Shown here piece by piece: positions 18,434-26,108 of a stretch of 64,000 nucleotides of DNA (positions within the stretch are counted from its first letter, which is position 1; the number at the start of each line of letters is the position of its first letter). The stretch comes from Cellulomonas fimi (lineage in GTDB: Bacteria; Actinomycetota; Actinomycetes; Actinomycetales; Cellulomonadaceae): assembly GCF_028527925.1 (NCBI RefSeq), contig NZ_JAPESW010000016.1, forward strand, positions 27,844-91,843. The letters run 5' to 3'. The notes under the pieces were generated by a model. It was not told where the DNA came from, made no database searches, and saw only the letters and a list, made by a program, of their open reading frames with translations. The position numbers and the translations under genes were made by a program.

Positions 18434-19102
18434 GTGGCGGAGCTCGTCTTCTTCTCGGGCACGATGGACTGCGGCAAGTCCACGCTCGCGCTGCAGATGC
18501 ACCACAACCACGCCGCGCGCGGGCGTGACGGCGTGCTGTTCACGCGCAACGACCGCGCGGGGGCGGCCACGATCTCCTCGCGCCTCGGCCTGGTGGTCCA
18601 CGCCGCGGAGGTCGACGACGCCACCGACTTCTGGGCGGAGGTCATCGAGCGGCGGACGCACGGGCAGCCGGTCGACTACCTCATCGCCGACGAGGCGCAG
18701 TTCTACACGGCCACGCAGGTCGAGCAGCTCGCGCGGGTCGTCGACGAGCTCGAGGTCGACGTGTACACGTTCGGCATCTCGACCGACTTCCGCGCCCGCC
18801 TGTTCCCCGGGTCTGCGCGGCTCGTCGAGCTCGCCGACCGGGTCGAGGTGCTCCAGGTCAAGGCGCTGTGCTGGTGCGGCGCGCGCGCGACGCACAACGC
18901 GCGCACGGTCGACGGCGTCATGGTCGTCGAGGGTGCGCAGGTCGTCGTCGGGGACGTCGCCGCGGGCAGCGGCGAGGTCGCGTACGAGGTGCTGTGCCGT
19001 CGCCACCACATGCGCCGGATGACCGCCGCGACCGCGCGGGCCGCGTCGCCGTCCGTGGTGACCCTGTCCTCGGCGCAGGGCACGCTCGGCGTCGGCGCCT
19101 GA
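18434..19102 (+). CDS. tdk: Thymidine kinase (type II, TK1-like)
   Basis: A 222-residue enzyme that phosphorylates thymidine with ATP for dTTP salvage. The P-loop is GTMDCGKST at about residues 9-17 and the catalytic/DEAQ block is IADEAQFY at about 76-83. The lasso-side zinc ribbon is visible as CWCGARATHNAR and, at the end, CRRHH. Length is normal for bacteria. It starts two bases after the phosphodiesterase stop, so it is translated from the same transcript. A dUTPase gene lies 3 kb away. Confidence 0.95.
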   Translation: MAELVFFSGTMDCGKSTLALQMHHNHAARGRDGVLFTRNDRAGAATISSRLGLVVHAAEVDDATDFWAEVIERRTHGQPVDYLIADEAQFYTATQVEQLARVVDELEVDVYTFGISTDFRARLFPGSARLVELADRVEVLQVKALCWCGARATHNARTVDGVMVVEGAQVVVGDVAAGSGEVAYEVLCRRHHMRRMTAATARAASPSVVTLSSAQGTLGVGA

Positions 19103-19139
19103 CGGTCGCGTCAGGCCACGGCGCGGCCGCCTCGGCCGG

Positions 19140-20189
19140 TCACTCCGGCTTGGCGCCGAAGACGATCTCGTCCCAGCTCGGGACCTTCGCGCGGCCCTTG
19201 CGCGTGCGCGGGCGCTCCGCGGCCGGCTCGGCCGGGGACTCGTCGTCGACGCGCGGCTCCGGCTCCGGGGCCGCCTCGACCTCCGGACGGCGCAGGACGA
19301 CGGCCTCCGCGAGCGGGTCGGCGTCGACCGGGTGCGCCCCGGGGACGTCGGCGTCGTCGCGGCCGAAGTCGAACGCGTGCTGCGGCCCGAAGCCCTCGAA
19401 CTCCTCGTCGTCGACGTCGAGCTCGAGGCTCTGCCGTACGCCGCGTCGCGTCCGCAGCTCGTCGAGGAGGTCCTGCGTCTCCTGCTGCGGGTCCGGCTCG
19501 GGTTCCGGCTCGGGCTCGGGGTCGCGCTGCGCTGCGTCAGCGCCGGCGAGCGTCCCGTCGTCGCGGAAGTCGAACACGACGTCGCGGACCGCGGCGAGGT
19601 GGCGGCGCGCGACGGGCTCGTCGGGCAGCTCCGTCTCCGACAGCCAGCGGGCCTCGTCGTCGTCGGCGACGACCGTGCGGCGTGCCGCGTCGAACGTCCA
19701 GCGCGCCTCGTGCGCCGTGTCGCCCACGCGGAAGCGTGCGAGCACCACCCAGGGGCCGCTCGGCTCGCGCGCGGAGTCCCACGCGAGCGAGGCGAGGTCG
19801 ACGCCACGCGCGGCGAGCCGGTCGGTCACGAGGTCGCCGAGCGTCGGGGCGCCCGCGTCGCGCCCGACGCGCGTCGCGCGCGCCTGCTCGGCCACGTACT
19901 CGCGCTCGGCGAGCACCGGGCCCTCGTAGCGCCGGACGTGCTCGACGGGCAGCCCGGACGCGTCCGCGACCTCCTGCGTCGTCGCGCCCGCACGGATCCG
20001 CGCCTGGATCTCCCGCGGGCTCAGCGTCCCCGCGCTCTCGGCGCGCAGCTGTTCGAGCTGCGGCCGGTCCCTGCGCACGGCCGCCCGCAGCGGCTCGTCG
20101 ATGCGCAGACGGAACCGTTCGCCCCCGGGGCCGACGAGGACGAGATGCTCGCCGTCCCCGTGCAGACCCTCCAGCTCGAGCTCACCCAT
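19140..20189 (-). CDS. sepH: Septation protein SepH
   Basis: A 349-residue actinobacterial cell-division protein of the SepH (former DUF3071) family; characterised SepH binds FtsZ and stimulates its assembly. The N-terminal conserved domain includes a helix-turn-helix-like stretch (SPREIQARIRAGATTQEVAD, about 57-76). A variable middle rich in Asp/Glu/Pro follows, and the C-terminal signature VPSWDEIVFG closes the protein. Both conserved ends are present, which is diagnostic. The ATG at 20189 has a GGGAGG ribosome site. It is convergent with thymidine kinase (37 bases) and divergent from the inositol monophosphatase. Confidence 0.92.
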   Translation of the reverse strand: MGELELEGLHGDGEHLVLVGPGGERFRLRIDEPLRAAVRRDRPQLEQLRAESAGTLSPREIQARIRAGATTQEVADASGLPVEHVRRYEGPVLAEREYVAEQARATRVGRDAGAPTLGDLVTDRLAARGVDLASLAWDSAREPSGPWVVLARFRVGDTAHEARWTFDAARRTVVADDDEARWLSETELPDEPVARRHLAAVRDVVFDFRDDGTLAGADAAQRDPEPEPEPEPDPQQETQDLLDELRTRRGVRQSLELDVDDEEFEGFGPQHAFDFGRDDADVPGAHPVDADPLAEAVVLRRPEVEAAPEPEPRVDDESPAEPAAERPRTRKGRAKVPSWDEIVFGAKPE

Positions 20190-20311
20190 TCGACCTCCCG
20201 GTACCTCGGGAAGAGCCTGCCACCTCCGGGCGCCCGGCGGGTGGATCCGGAGCGGTGAGCCGCGCCTCGCCTCGCGGACGGTCGGTGCGCCCCGCACCGC
20301 CGACCGGCAGG

Positions 20312-21187
20312 ATGGGCGAGGTGGACGCCCGCCGTGACCTGCCCCTGACCTCCGAGGCCGTCGACGAGCTCGTCGAGGTCGCCGAACGCGTCGCCCGGGA
20401 GGCGGGGCGGCTCATCCACGAGGGCCGTCCCGAGCGCGTCGCCGTGGCGGCGACCAAGTCGAGTCCCGAGGACGTCGTCACCGCGATGGACCTCGCGTCG
20501 GAGGACCTGCTGCGCCGGCGGCTCGCCGAGCTGCGACCGCACGACGGCATCCTCGGCGAGGAGCAGGGGTACGTGCTCGGCACGTCGGGCGTGACGTGGG
20601 TCGTCGACCCGATCGACGGGACCGTCAACTACCTGTACGGCCTGCCCGCCTACGCGGTGTCGGTCGCGGCGGTCGTCGGCCCGGCCGGGGACGACGGCCG
20701 GGCGCCGAACCCGGCGACGTGGACGGTGGTCGCGGCGTGCGTGCACGCACCGACCGACGGCCGGACGTTCCGCGCGGGTCTCGGGAAGGGCGCGACGCTC
20801 GACGGTCGCGCGCTGCGCGCGCAGGACCCGCCCGCGCTCGCGGGGTGCCTCGTCGGCACGGGGTTCGGATACCTCGCGACGCGCCGTCGCGCGCAGGCGC
20901 GCGTGCTCGCGGAGCTGTTGCCCCGAGTACGTGATATCCGTCGCATCGGGTCGGCCGCGCTCGACATCTGCAATCTCGCGGCGGGGCACCTCGACCTGTA
21001 CTACGAGCGGGGCCTCGCACCGTGGGACCTCGCGGCGGCGTCGCTCGTGGCGCAGGAGGCGGGCCTGCAGGTCACGGGGCTGCGCGGGCGCCCTGCGGGC
21101 ACGGACATGACCGTGGCCGGGGGTGCCGGGCGGGTGGCTGAGCTGCGGGTGCTGCTGGAGTCCCTCGACGCGGACACCGACGGGTGA
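20312..21187 (+). CDS. suhB: Inositol monophosphatase family phosphatase
   Basis: A 291-residue Mg-dependent, Li-sensitive-type phosphatase. Metal ligands: GEEQGY at about 79-84, DPIDGTVNY at about 97-105, and the C-terminal AxWD equivalent LAPWDLAAASL at about 236-246. The insert around residues 115-135 is longer than in E. coli SuhB. Actinobacteria use such enzymes to make inositol for phosphatidylinositol and mycothiol. The gene keeps the neighbour relation to DUF4193/dut seen in mycobacteria, which supports the symbol. Start choice is open: the ATG at 20312 has AGGA directly before it, while the GTG at 20321 has better spacing. Confidence 0.88.
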   Translation: MGEVDARRDLPLTSEAVDELVEVAERVAREAGRLIHEGRPERVAVAATKSSPEDVVTAMDLASEDLLRRRLAELRPHDGILGEEQGYVLGTSGVTWVVDPIDGTVNYLYGLPAYAVSVAAVVGPAGDDGRAPNPATWTVVAACVHAPTDGRTFRAGLGKGATLDGRALRAQDPPALAGCLVGTGFGYLATRRRAQARVLAELLPRVRDIRRIGSAALDICNLAAGHLDLYYERGLAPWDLAAASLVAQEAGLQVTGLRGRPAGTDMTVAGGAGRVAELRVLLESLDADTDG

Positions 21188-21348
21188 AAACGCTCCCGCA
21201 AACGCCTGCGCGAATGTGGTCGCGCGTCCGTGTTCGCACTCGGCTCGGATGTGGTGCACAATCCTCCGCGCGTGGGGAACAAATCCCGTCACCGGTGCAT
21301 TGATCCCGCGTACGAGAATCCATCTGACGACGGAGTGTGACGCCACTC

Positions 21349-21648
21349 ATGGCTACCGACTACGACGCCCCGCGCAAGACCGAGGAGGACCTGAGCGAGG
21401 ACTCGCTCCAGGAGCTCCAGGCCCGGCGCTCGGACAAGAACTCGGGCGTGGTGGACGAGGACGAGACCGAGGCCGCCGAAGGCTTCGAGCTGCCGGGTGC
21501 GGACCTCTCGGGCGAGGAGCTCTCCGTCCGCGTCCTGCCCCGGCAGGCGGACGAGTTCACCTGCTCGAGCTGCTTCCTGGTGCACCACCGCAGCCAGCTC
21601 GCCTACGAGCGCAACGGGGCACCGGTGTGCTCCGAGTGCGCCGCCTGA
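21349..21648 (+). CDS. DUF4193 family protein
   Basis: A 99-residue acidic protein conserved through actinobacteria (the Rv2699c family, from memory), function unknown. It opens MATDYDAPRKTEEDLSEDSL and ends in a CxxC pair on each side of a short loop, FTCSSCFLVHHRS and VCSECAA, a probable zinc ribbon. The first 60 residues are rich in Glu/Asp and likely disordered. The 160-base upstream region holds CACAAT (21257-21262) as a possible -10. It ends at a hairpin terminator, so it is probably monocistronic. Confidence 0.92.
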   Translation: MATDYDAPRKTEEDLSEDSLQELQARRSDKNSGVVDEDETEAAEGFELPGADLSGEELSVRVLPRQADEFTCSSCFLVHHRSQLAYERNGAPVCSECAA

Positions 21649-21664
21649 GCTTGGCCTGACCGTT

Positions 21665-21696
21665 CGGCCGGCCCCCGCACCGCGGGTGGCCGGCCG
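21665..21696. terminator. Hairpin terminator between DUF4193 and DUF3093
   Basis: Inverted repeat of about 14 bp with one bulged base (arms near 21665-21678 and 21682-21696) after the DUF4193 stop. It can also serve the convergent DUF3093 gene, which ends at 21780. Confidence 0.6.
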
Positions 21697-21779
21697 CGCA
21701 TCCTCGCCCGCCGTCGAGGGGAGGCGGAGCGGGGACGACCGTCGAGGGGGCGGTCGACGTCCGGGCGAGCGGGGGACCG

Positions 21780-22268
21780 TCAGCGCGCCTGCGTGCTGAC
21801 CGCGAGCGCCCGCGCGAGCCCGTCCGGACGACGCGACGACACGAGCCAGTACGGCGTCGGGTCGTCCGGGTCCGCGAGCTCCACCCGCACCCCGCTGCGC
21901 ACCCAGCCGCGCAGGCACACGTGCGCGCGCGCGTCGAGGCGCGGACCCAGCTCGTCGCGCAGGGCCTCGGCGTCCAGCACCGTGACCTCGCCGAGCAGCG
22001 CGACCGGGATGTGCGCGCGGCCCGCGCGCAGCACGCCGCCCTGCACCGACACCGTCGGGGTCAGCAGCACCGCGGCCGTCAGGCCCGCGACGAGCGCCAC
22101 CAGACCCACCACGACCGCGAGCCCGGCGTCGACCGGCAGCAGCACCACACCGAGCATCAGGGTGAAGGCCACGAGCATCGTCCAGCCCCACGGCCCCGGC
22201 CACAGCCGCTCCGACCAGACCGGTCCCGGGGCGGGCGCGGACGACGGGCGCGGAGCGGTGCCTGGCAT
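21780..22268 (-). CDS. DUF3093 membrane protein
   Basis: A 162-residue protein of the actinobacterial DUF3093 family, function unknown. Two adjacent transmembrane helices at about residues 28-70 (GWTMLVAFTLMLGVVLLP, then GLAVVVGLVALVAGLTAAVL) precede a soluble cytoplasmic domain ending PYWLVSSRRPDGLARAL, the family's most conserved stretch. It is divergent from dut with 40 bases between the starts, an arrangement shared with mycobacteria. Confidence 0.87.
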   Translation of the reverse strand: MPGTAPRPSSAPAPGPVWSERLWPGPWGWTMLVAFTLMLGVVLLPVDAGLAVVVGLVALVAGLTAAVLLTPTVSVQGGVLRAGRAHIPVALLGEVTVLDAEALRDELGPRLDARAHVCLRGWVRSGVRVELADPDDPTPYWLVSSRRPDGLARALAVSTQAR

Positions 22269-22294
22269 GACCCCAGCATCCCATCCCAGCGGGG

Positions 22295-22300
22295 TAGGGT
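22295..22300 (+). promoter_or_regulatory. -10 element of dut
   Basis: TAGGGT ends eight bases before the GTG at 22309; leaderless spacing. Confidence 0.45.
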
Positions 22301-22308
22301 CGGGGCCC

Positions 22309-22779
22309 GTGACCGCCGAACCTCCCGTCGAGGTGCTGCTCCTCCGGCTCGACCCGGACCTGCCCGCACCCTCCTACGCCCACCCGGGCGACGCGGGCGC
22401 GGACCTCGTGACGCGCGTCGACGTGGTCGTCCCGCCGCAGGGCCGCGTGACCGTCCCGACGGGCGTGGCGATCGCGCTGCCGGACGGCTACGCCGCGTTC
22501 GTGCACCCGCGGTCCGGGCTCGCCGCCAAGCACGGCCTGACCATCGTCAACGCGCCCGGCACGGTCGACGCGGGCTACCGCGGCGAGATCTCCGTGACGC
22601 TGCTCAACACCGACGTCGAGCACGCGCTCGAGCTGCACCGCGGCGACCGCGTCGCGCAGCTCGTCGTCCAGCGTGTCGAGCGCGCACGGTTCGTCGAGGT
22701 CGAGCACCTGCCGGGGTCGCACCGCGGCGACGGCGGGTTCGGGTCGAGCGGCGGCTGGAAGGCCGCGCACGCGGGCTGA
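22309..22779 (+). CDS. dut: dUTP diphosphatase
   Basis: Homotrimeric dUTPase of 156 residues; hydrolyses dUTP to dUMP and PPi, keeping uracil out of DNA and feeding dTMP synthesis. All five motifs are visible: PGDAGADL (about 25-32), HPRSGLAAKHG (about 65-75), GTVDAGYRGEI (about 84-94), a degenerate motif 4 in GDRVAQLVVQ (about 111-120) and the C-terminal P-loop-like GDGGFGSSG (about 141-149). The GTG start follows the -10 box with no ribosome site. Co-directional with the DUF3710/OB-fold/DUF3159 operon 100 bases on. Confidence 0.97.
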   Translation: MTAEPPVEVLLLRLDPDLPAPSYAHPGDAGADLVTRVDVVVPPQGRVTVPTGVAIALPDGYAAFVHPRSGLAAKHGLTIVNAPGTVDAGYRGEISVTLLNTDVEHALELHRGDRVAQLVVQRVERARFVEVEHLPGSHRGDGGFGSSGGWKAAHAG

Positions 22780-22878
22780 CGCGGGCCCGGACGCCGCTGA
22801 GACCGACTAGGTCGCGGTCCGGTGCAGGACTACTGTCGAGAGTGACGGCGCGCACGGGTGCGCCGGGAGGAGAGTGTC

Positions 22879-23598
22879 GTGGGTCTGTTCCGACGCGGCG
22901 GCAAGGACAGCGCCGCTGACGAGGTCGTCGAGACCGAGTCCGTCCCGCTCGACGAGCCGCAGGACGCGGAGCCGTCGGCGCCCGCCCGCACCACGGGCCC
23001 GTGGGACGAGGCGGAGGTCAGCGACGACATCCCGCGGGTGGACCTCGGCGCGATCCGCCTCCCGGGCCTGCCCGGCATGGAGCTGCGGATGGAGATCGAC
23101 AAGGCGACGAACGTCGTGTCGGCCGCCTCGGTCCTGCTCGACGGCTCCTCGCTGCAGGTGCAGGCCTTCGCCGCGCCGCGGTCCGAGGGCATCTGGGACG
23201 AGATCCGCGAGGAGATCGCCGCGTCGGTGACCGCGCAGGGCGGGTCGGTCGACGACATCCCCGGCCCGTTCGGGCGCGAGCTGCTCGCACGGCTCCCCGT
23301 CAAGACGCCCGAGGGCCGCACGGGCCACCGGCCGGCGCGGTTCATCGGGACCGACGGGCCGCGCTGGTTCCTGCGCGGCGTCATCACCGGCAAGGGCGCG
23401 GTCGAGCCGGGCGCCGCGGAGGCGCTCGAGCAGCTGTTCGCGCGCATCGTGGTCGTGCGCGGCACCGAGGCCCGCCCGCCGCGCGACCTGCTCGCCCTCA
23501 AGCTCCCCGGCCCGGCGCAGGCGGCCGCGGAGCCCGCCGCCGAGAAGCCCACGTTCGACCCGCTGACCCGCGGACCGGAGATCACGGAGATCCGATGA
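22879..23598 (+). CDS. DUF3710 family protein
   Basis: A 239-residue actinobacterial conserved protein, function unknown. An acidic, likely disordered N-terminus follows GLFRRGGKD; the conserved core begins near residue 55 with RVDLGAIRLPGLPGMELR and includes GPRWFLRGVITGKGA (about 162-176). No membrane helix. The GTG at 22879 has GGAGGA about six bases upstream. Its ATGA overlap with the OB-fold gene and constant pairing with dut in actinobacteria indicate an operon. Confidence 0.9.
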   Translation: MGLFRRGGKDSAADEVVETESVPLDEPQDAEPSAPARTTGPWDEAEVSDDIPRVDLGAIRLPGLPGMELRMEIDKATNVVSAASVLLDGSSLQVQAFAAPRSEGIWDEIREEIAASVTAQGGSVDDIPGPFGRELLARLPVKTPEGRTGHRPARFIGTDGPRWFLRGVITGKGAVEPGAAEALEQLFARIVVVRGTEARPPRDLLALKLPGPAQAAAEPAAEKPTFDPLTRGPEITEIR

Positions 23599-23963
23599 CG
23601 CTCAAGGAGCGCATGCGCAAGGTCGTCGCCTCGCAGGCCGAGATCGAGGCCGACGAGGAGCGCGCCGACGCGCTGCGGTCGGTCGGCTGCACGCCGGTCG
23701 AGAAGCTCGCCAACCGGACGCGCGCGAGCGTGTCGGGTGTCATCCGCTCGGTCGTGCTGCGGCCGCGCGAGGGCGTGCCCGCGCTCGAGGCCGAGCTGTA
23801 CGACGGCAGCGGCACGCTCGACCTCGTGTGGCTCGGCCGCCGCGAGATCGCCGGCGTCGCGCCCGGACGGCGCGTGCGCATCGAGGGCCTGGTGTGTCAG
23901 GTCGACGGTCGCCGCACCGTGTTCAACCCCAAGTACGAGCTGCGCCCGCGGCCGGGGGAGTGA
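23595..23963 (+). CDS. OB-fold nucleic acid-binding protein
   Basis: A 122-residue protein with an OB-fold (tRNA-anticodon/RecG-wedge-like), apparently the whole protein. The barrel runs from about residue 45 (ASVSGVIRSVVLRP) through DLVWLGRREIAGV to VRIEGLVCQV. The helical N-terminal 40 residues are charged (MTLKERMRKVVASQAEIEADEERADALR). Ligand and role are unknown, but the fold favours single-stranded nucleic acid. It overlaps DUF3710 by four bases and ends one base before the DUF3159 start. Confidence 0.85.
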   Translation: MTLKERMRKVVASQAEIEADEERADALRSVGCTPVEKLANRTRASVSGVIRSVVLRPREGVPALEAELYDGSGTLDLVWLGRREIAGVAPGRRVRIEGLVCQVDGRRTVFNPKYELRPRPGE

Positions 23964-23964
23964 C

Positions 23965-24738
23965 GTGACGGAGGAACCGCGGCACGCCGCCGACCCGGCC
24001 GCCGCGGAGCGACCCCTCGACGTCGTCGACGACGTCGTGCAGCCCGAGGAGGGCGGGAGCGCGCGCGGTCTGCGGGCCGTGACGGCCGACGAGTTCTCCG
24101 CGCTCGACGCGATGGGCGGCGTCCGCGGGATCGTGGAGTCGGTCGCGCCCGGCCTGCTGTTCGTCGTCGTCTACCTGGTGGCCGGGCAGCAGATGATGCC
24201 TGCGCTGATCGCCGCCGGCGCCGCCGCGCTCGTGGCCGTCGTCGCCCGGCTCGTGCAGCGCACGCCGGTCACGCAGGCCTTCGCCGGCGTCGTCGGCGTG
24301 GGCATCGGCGTGTTCTGGGCGATCCGCACGGGCCAGGCGGAGGACTACTTCGCGTACGGGCTGTGGACCAACGTCGCGTACCTCGTCGGGACGCTTGTCT
24401 CGGTCCTCGTCGGGTGGCCGCTCGTGGGCGTCGTCGCGGGACTGTTCGCGAAGGACGGGCCCGTCGCGGGCGGGTCCTGGTCAGCGGCCGTCGCGTGGCG
24501 GCAGGACAAGGCGCTCCGGCGCCGCTACACGCTCGCGACGTGGCCCATCATGCTCGTGTTCGCGCTGCGCCTGCTCGTGCAGGTGCCCCTCTACCTGTCG
24601 GCCGAGGTCGCGTGGCTGGGCACCGCGAAGCTGGTCATGGGCGTGCCGCTGTTCGCGCTGGCCCTCTGGATCAGCTGGCTGCTGGTCCGCGGGTCAGGAG
24701 CAGGTCGAGCGCCTTCTCGTCCGCGTCACGACCCGTGA
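23965..24738 (+). CDS. DUF3159 integral membrane protein
   Basis: A 257-residue membrane protein conserved in actinobacteria, function unknown. A soluble acidic N-terminus (about 1-45) is followed by five or six transmembrane helices, e.g. VAPGLLFVVVYLVAG, LVGTLVSVLVGWPLVGVVAGL and LVMGVPLFALALWISWLLV. The segment AVAWRQDKALRRRYTLAT is a conserved cytoplasmic loop. After the last helix the frame continues through a basic tail that overlaps the convergent ceoC gene by 68 bases, an unusual end. Third gene of the operon with DUF3710. Confidence 0.87.
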   Translation: MTEEPRHAADPAAAERPLDVVDDVVQPEEGGSARGLRAVTADEFSALDAMGGVRGIVESVAPGLLFVVVYLVAGQQMMPALIAAGAAALVAVVARLVQRTPVTQAFAGVVGVGIGVFWAIRTGQAEDYFAYGLWTNVAYLVGTLVSVLVGWPLVGVVAGLFAKDGPVAGGSWSAAVAWRQDKALRRRYTLATWPIMLVFALRLLVQVPLYLSAEVAWLGTAKLVMGVPLFALALWISWLLVRGSGAGRAPSRPRHDP

Positions 24739-25345
24739 CGAACAGCAGCTCGTCGCGCCCCTCGAGGGTGTCGTCCGGGCTGGGGGCGATCGGGCGCGCG
24801 TCGCGCACGATGCACGCGAGGACCGTGTCCGCGGGCCAGTCGATCTGACCCACGCGCACGCCCGCGAGCGGCGAGTCGTCGGGCAGCGTGATCTCGAGGA
24901 TGTCCGCGCGCGACTGGTGGAACGTGAAGATCCGCACGAGGTCGCCGACGGTGACGGCCTCCTCGACCATCGCCGTCATGATGCGCGGCGTGGACACCGC
25001 GACGTCGACACCCCACGCCTCGTCGAACATCCACTCGTTCTTCGGGTTGTTGACGCGCGCGACCGTGCGCGGCACGCCGAACTCGGTCTTCGCGAGCAGC
25101 GAGATGACGAGGTTGGCCTTGTCGTCGCCCGTCGCGGCCACCACGACGTCGCACTCGTCCGCGCGCACCTCGCGCAGCGTCGGCAGCTCGCACGCGTCGG
25201 CGAGCAGCCAGTCGGCGTCGGCGACCTGCGCGACGCGCATCGCGGACGGCTGCCGGTCGATCAGGGTGACCTCGTGGTCGTGCCCGAGGAGCTCGCGCGC
25301 GATCGAGCGGCCGACCGAGCCCGCGCCGGCGATGACGACCCTCAC
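24671..25345 (-). CDS. ceoC: TrkA-family potassium uptake regulator (CeoC-like)
   Basis: A 224-residue RCK/TrkA protein: TrkA-N NAD(H)-binding Rossmann domain with GAGSVG at about residues 7-12, then TrkA-C from about 140 (DILEITLPDDSPLAGVRVG), which in other systems binds ligands such as cyclic di-AMP. It forms the second of a pair, overlapping ceoB by four bases. No Trk/Ktr membrane subunit lies next to it; instead a KimA-like transporter diverges from ceoB, so the pair may gate that or a distant channel. Its 3' end overlaps the convergent DUF3159 gene. Confidence 0.88.
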   Translation of the reverse strand: MRVVIAGAGSVGRSIARELLGHDHEVTLIDRQPSAMRVAQVADADWLLADACELPTLREVRADECDVVVAATGDDKANLVISLLAKTEFGVPRTVARVNNPKNEWMFDEAWGVDVAVSTPRIMTAMVEEAVTVGDLVRIFTFHQSRADILEITLPDDSPLAGVRVGQIDWPADTVLACIVRDARPIAPSPDDTLEGRDELLFVTGRDADEKALDLLLTRGPAAS

Positions 25346-26007
25346 TCGGTCACCGCCGGGGCGTGCGTGAGGGTCCGCTCGACGAAGGCCGCGTCGTCGG
25401 CCCGGAACAGCGCGTGCACGATGTCGTTCTCCTGCAGGACGGTGTCGGGCGCCGGCAGCACGCCGTCGCCGTAGCGGGTGAGGTAGGCGATGCGGACGCC
25501 CGCGGCGTCCTCGAGCACGCGCAGCGGCCGACCGATCCAGCCGGCGTGCACGTCGACCTGCGCGAGCTGGATCTGGCCGGACGGGTCGCGGTACTCGTCC
25601 GTCGCCCCCATCGGCAGCAGCCGACGCAGCACCTGGTGCGCGGTCCAGCGGACCGTCGCGACCGTCGGGATGCCGAGACGCTGGTAGATCTCGGCGCGGT
25701 GCGGGTCGTAGATGCGGGCGACGACGTTGTCGATCCCGAACGTCTCGCGCACGACGCGCGCCGCGAGGATGTTCGAGTTGTCACCGTCCGACACCGCGGC
25801 GAAGCCGAACGCGTCCTCGATGCCCGCCTGGGTGAGCGTGTCGCGGTCGAAGCCCATGCCGGTGACCTTGTTGCCGCCGAAGTCGGCGTCGAGGCGCCGG
25901 AAGGCGTCGGGGTTCTGGTCGATGACGGCCACCGAGTGGCCGTTGTCCTCGAGCGACTGCGCGAGCGACGCGCCGACGCGGCCGCAGCCCATGATCACGA
26001 AGTGCAC
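25342..26007 (-). CDS. ceoB: TrkA-family potassium uptake regulator (CeoB-like)
   Basis: A 221-residue RCK/TrkA protein. The Rossmann motif is GCGRVGASLAQSL (about 7-19), with Asp in VIDQNPDAFRRL after beta-2 indicating NAD(H). The TrkA-C domain covers about 135-215 (QVDVHAGWIGRPLRVLED). The GTG at 26007 is eight bases downstream of TAGCGT and lacks a ribosome site. The CeoB-CeoC order matches mycobacteria, where the pair regulates Trk-type potassium uptake. The start is 101 bases from the divergent transporter start. Confidence 0.9.
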   Translation of the reverse strand: MHFVIMGCGRVGASLAQSLEDNGHSVAVIDQNPDAFRRLDADFGGNKVTGMGFDRDTLTQAGIEDAFGFAAVSDGDNSNILAARVVRETFGIDNVVARIYDPHRAEIYQRLGIPTVATVRWTAHQVLRRLLPMGATDEYRDPSGQIQLAQVDVHAGWIGRPLRVLEDAAGVRIAYLTRYGDGVLPAPDTVLQENDIVHALFRADDAAFVERTLTHAPAVTE

Positions 26008-26015
26008 AGGGCGTC

Positions 26016-26021
26016 ACGCTA
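26016..26021 (-). promoter_or_regulatory. -10 element of ceoB
   Basis: TAGCGT on the minus strand ends eight bases before the GTG at 26007: probable leaderless promoter, back to back with that of the KimA-like gene. Confidence 0.5.
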
Positions 26022-26094
26022 TACCCGCGACGCCGTCCCGGTGAGCCGACGACCTGCGGGACCAGCGGATGGTGCTGCGGGGTCGCCCCGGGCC

Positions 26095-26100
26095 TACCAT
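26095..26100 (+). promoter_or_regulatory. -10 element of the KimA-like gene
   Basis: TACCAT ends eight bases before the GTG at 26109; leaderless spacing. Confidence 0.5.
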
Positions 26101-26108
26101 CGGACATC

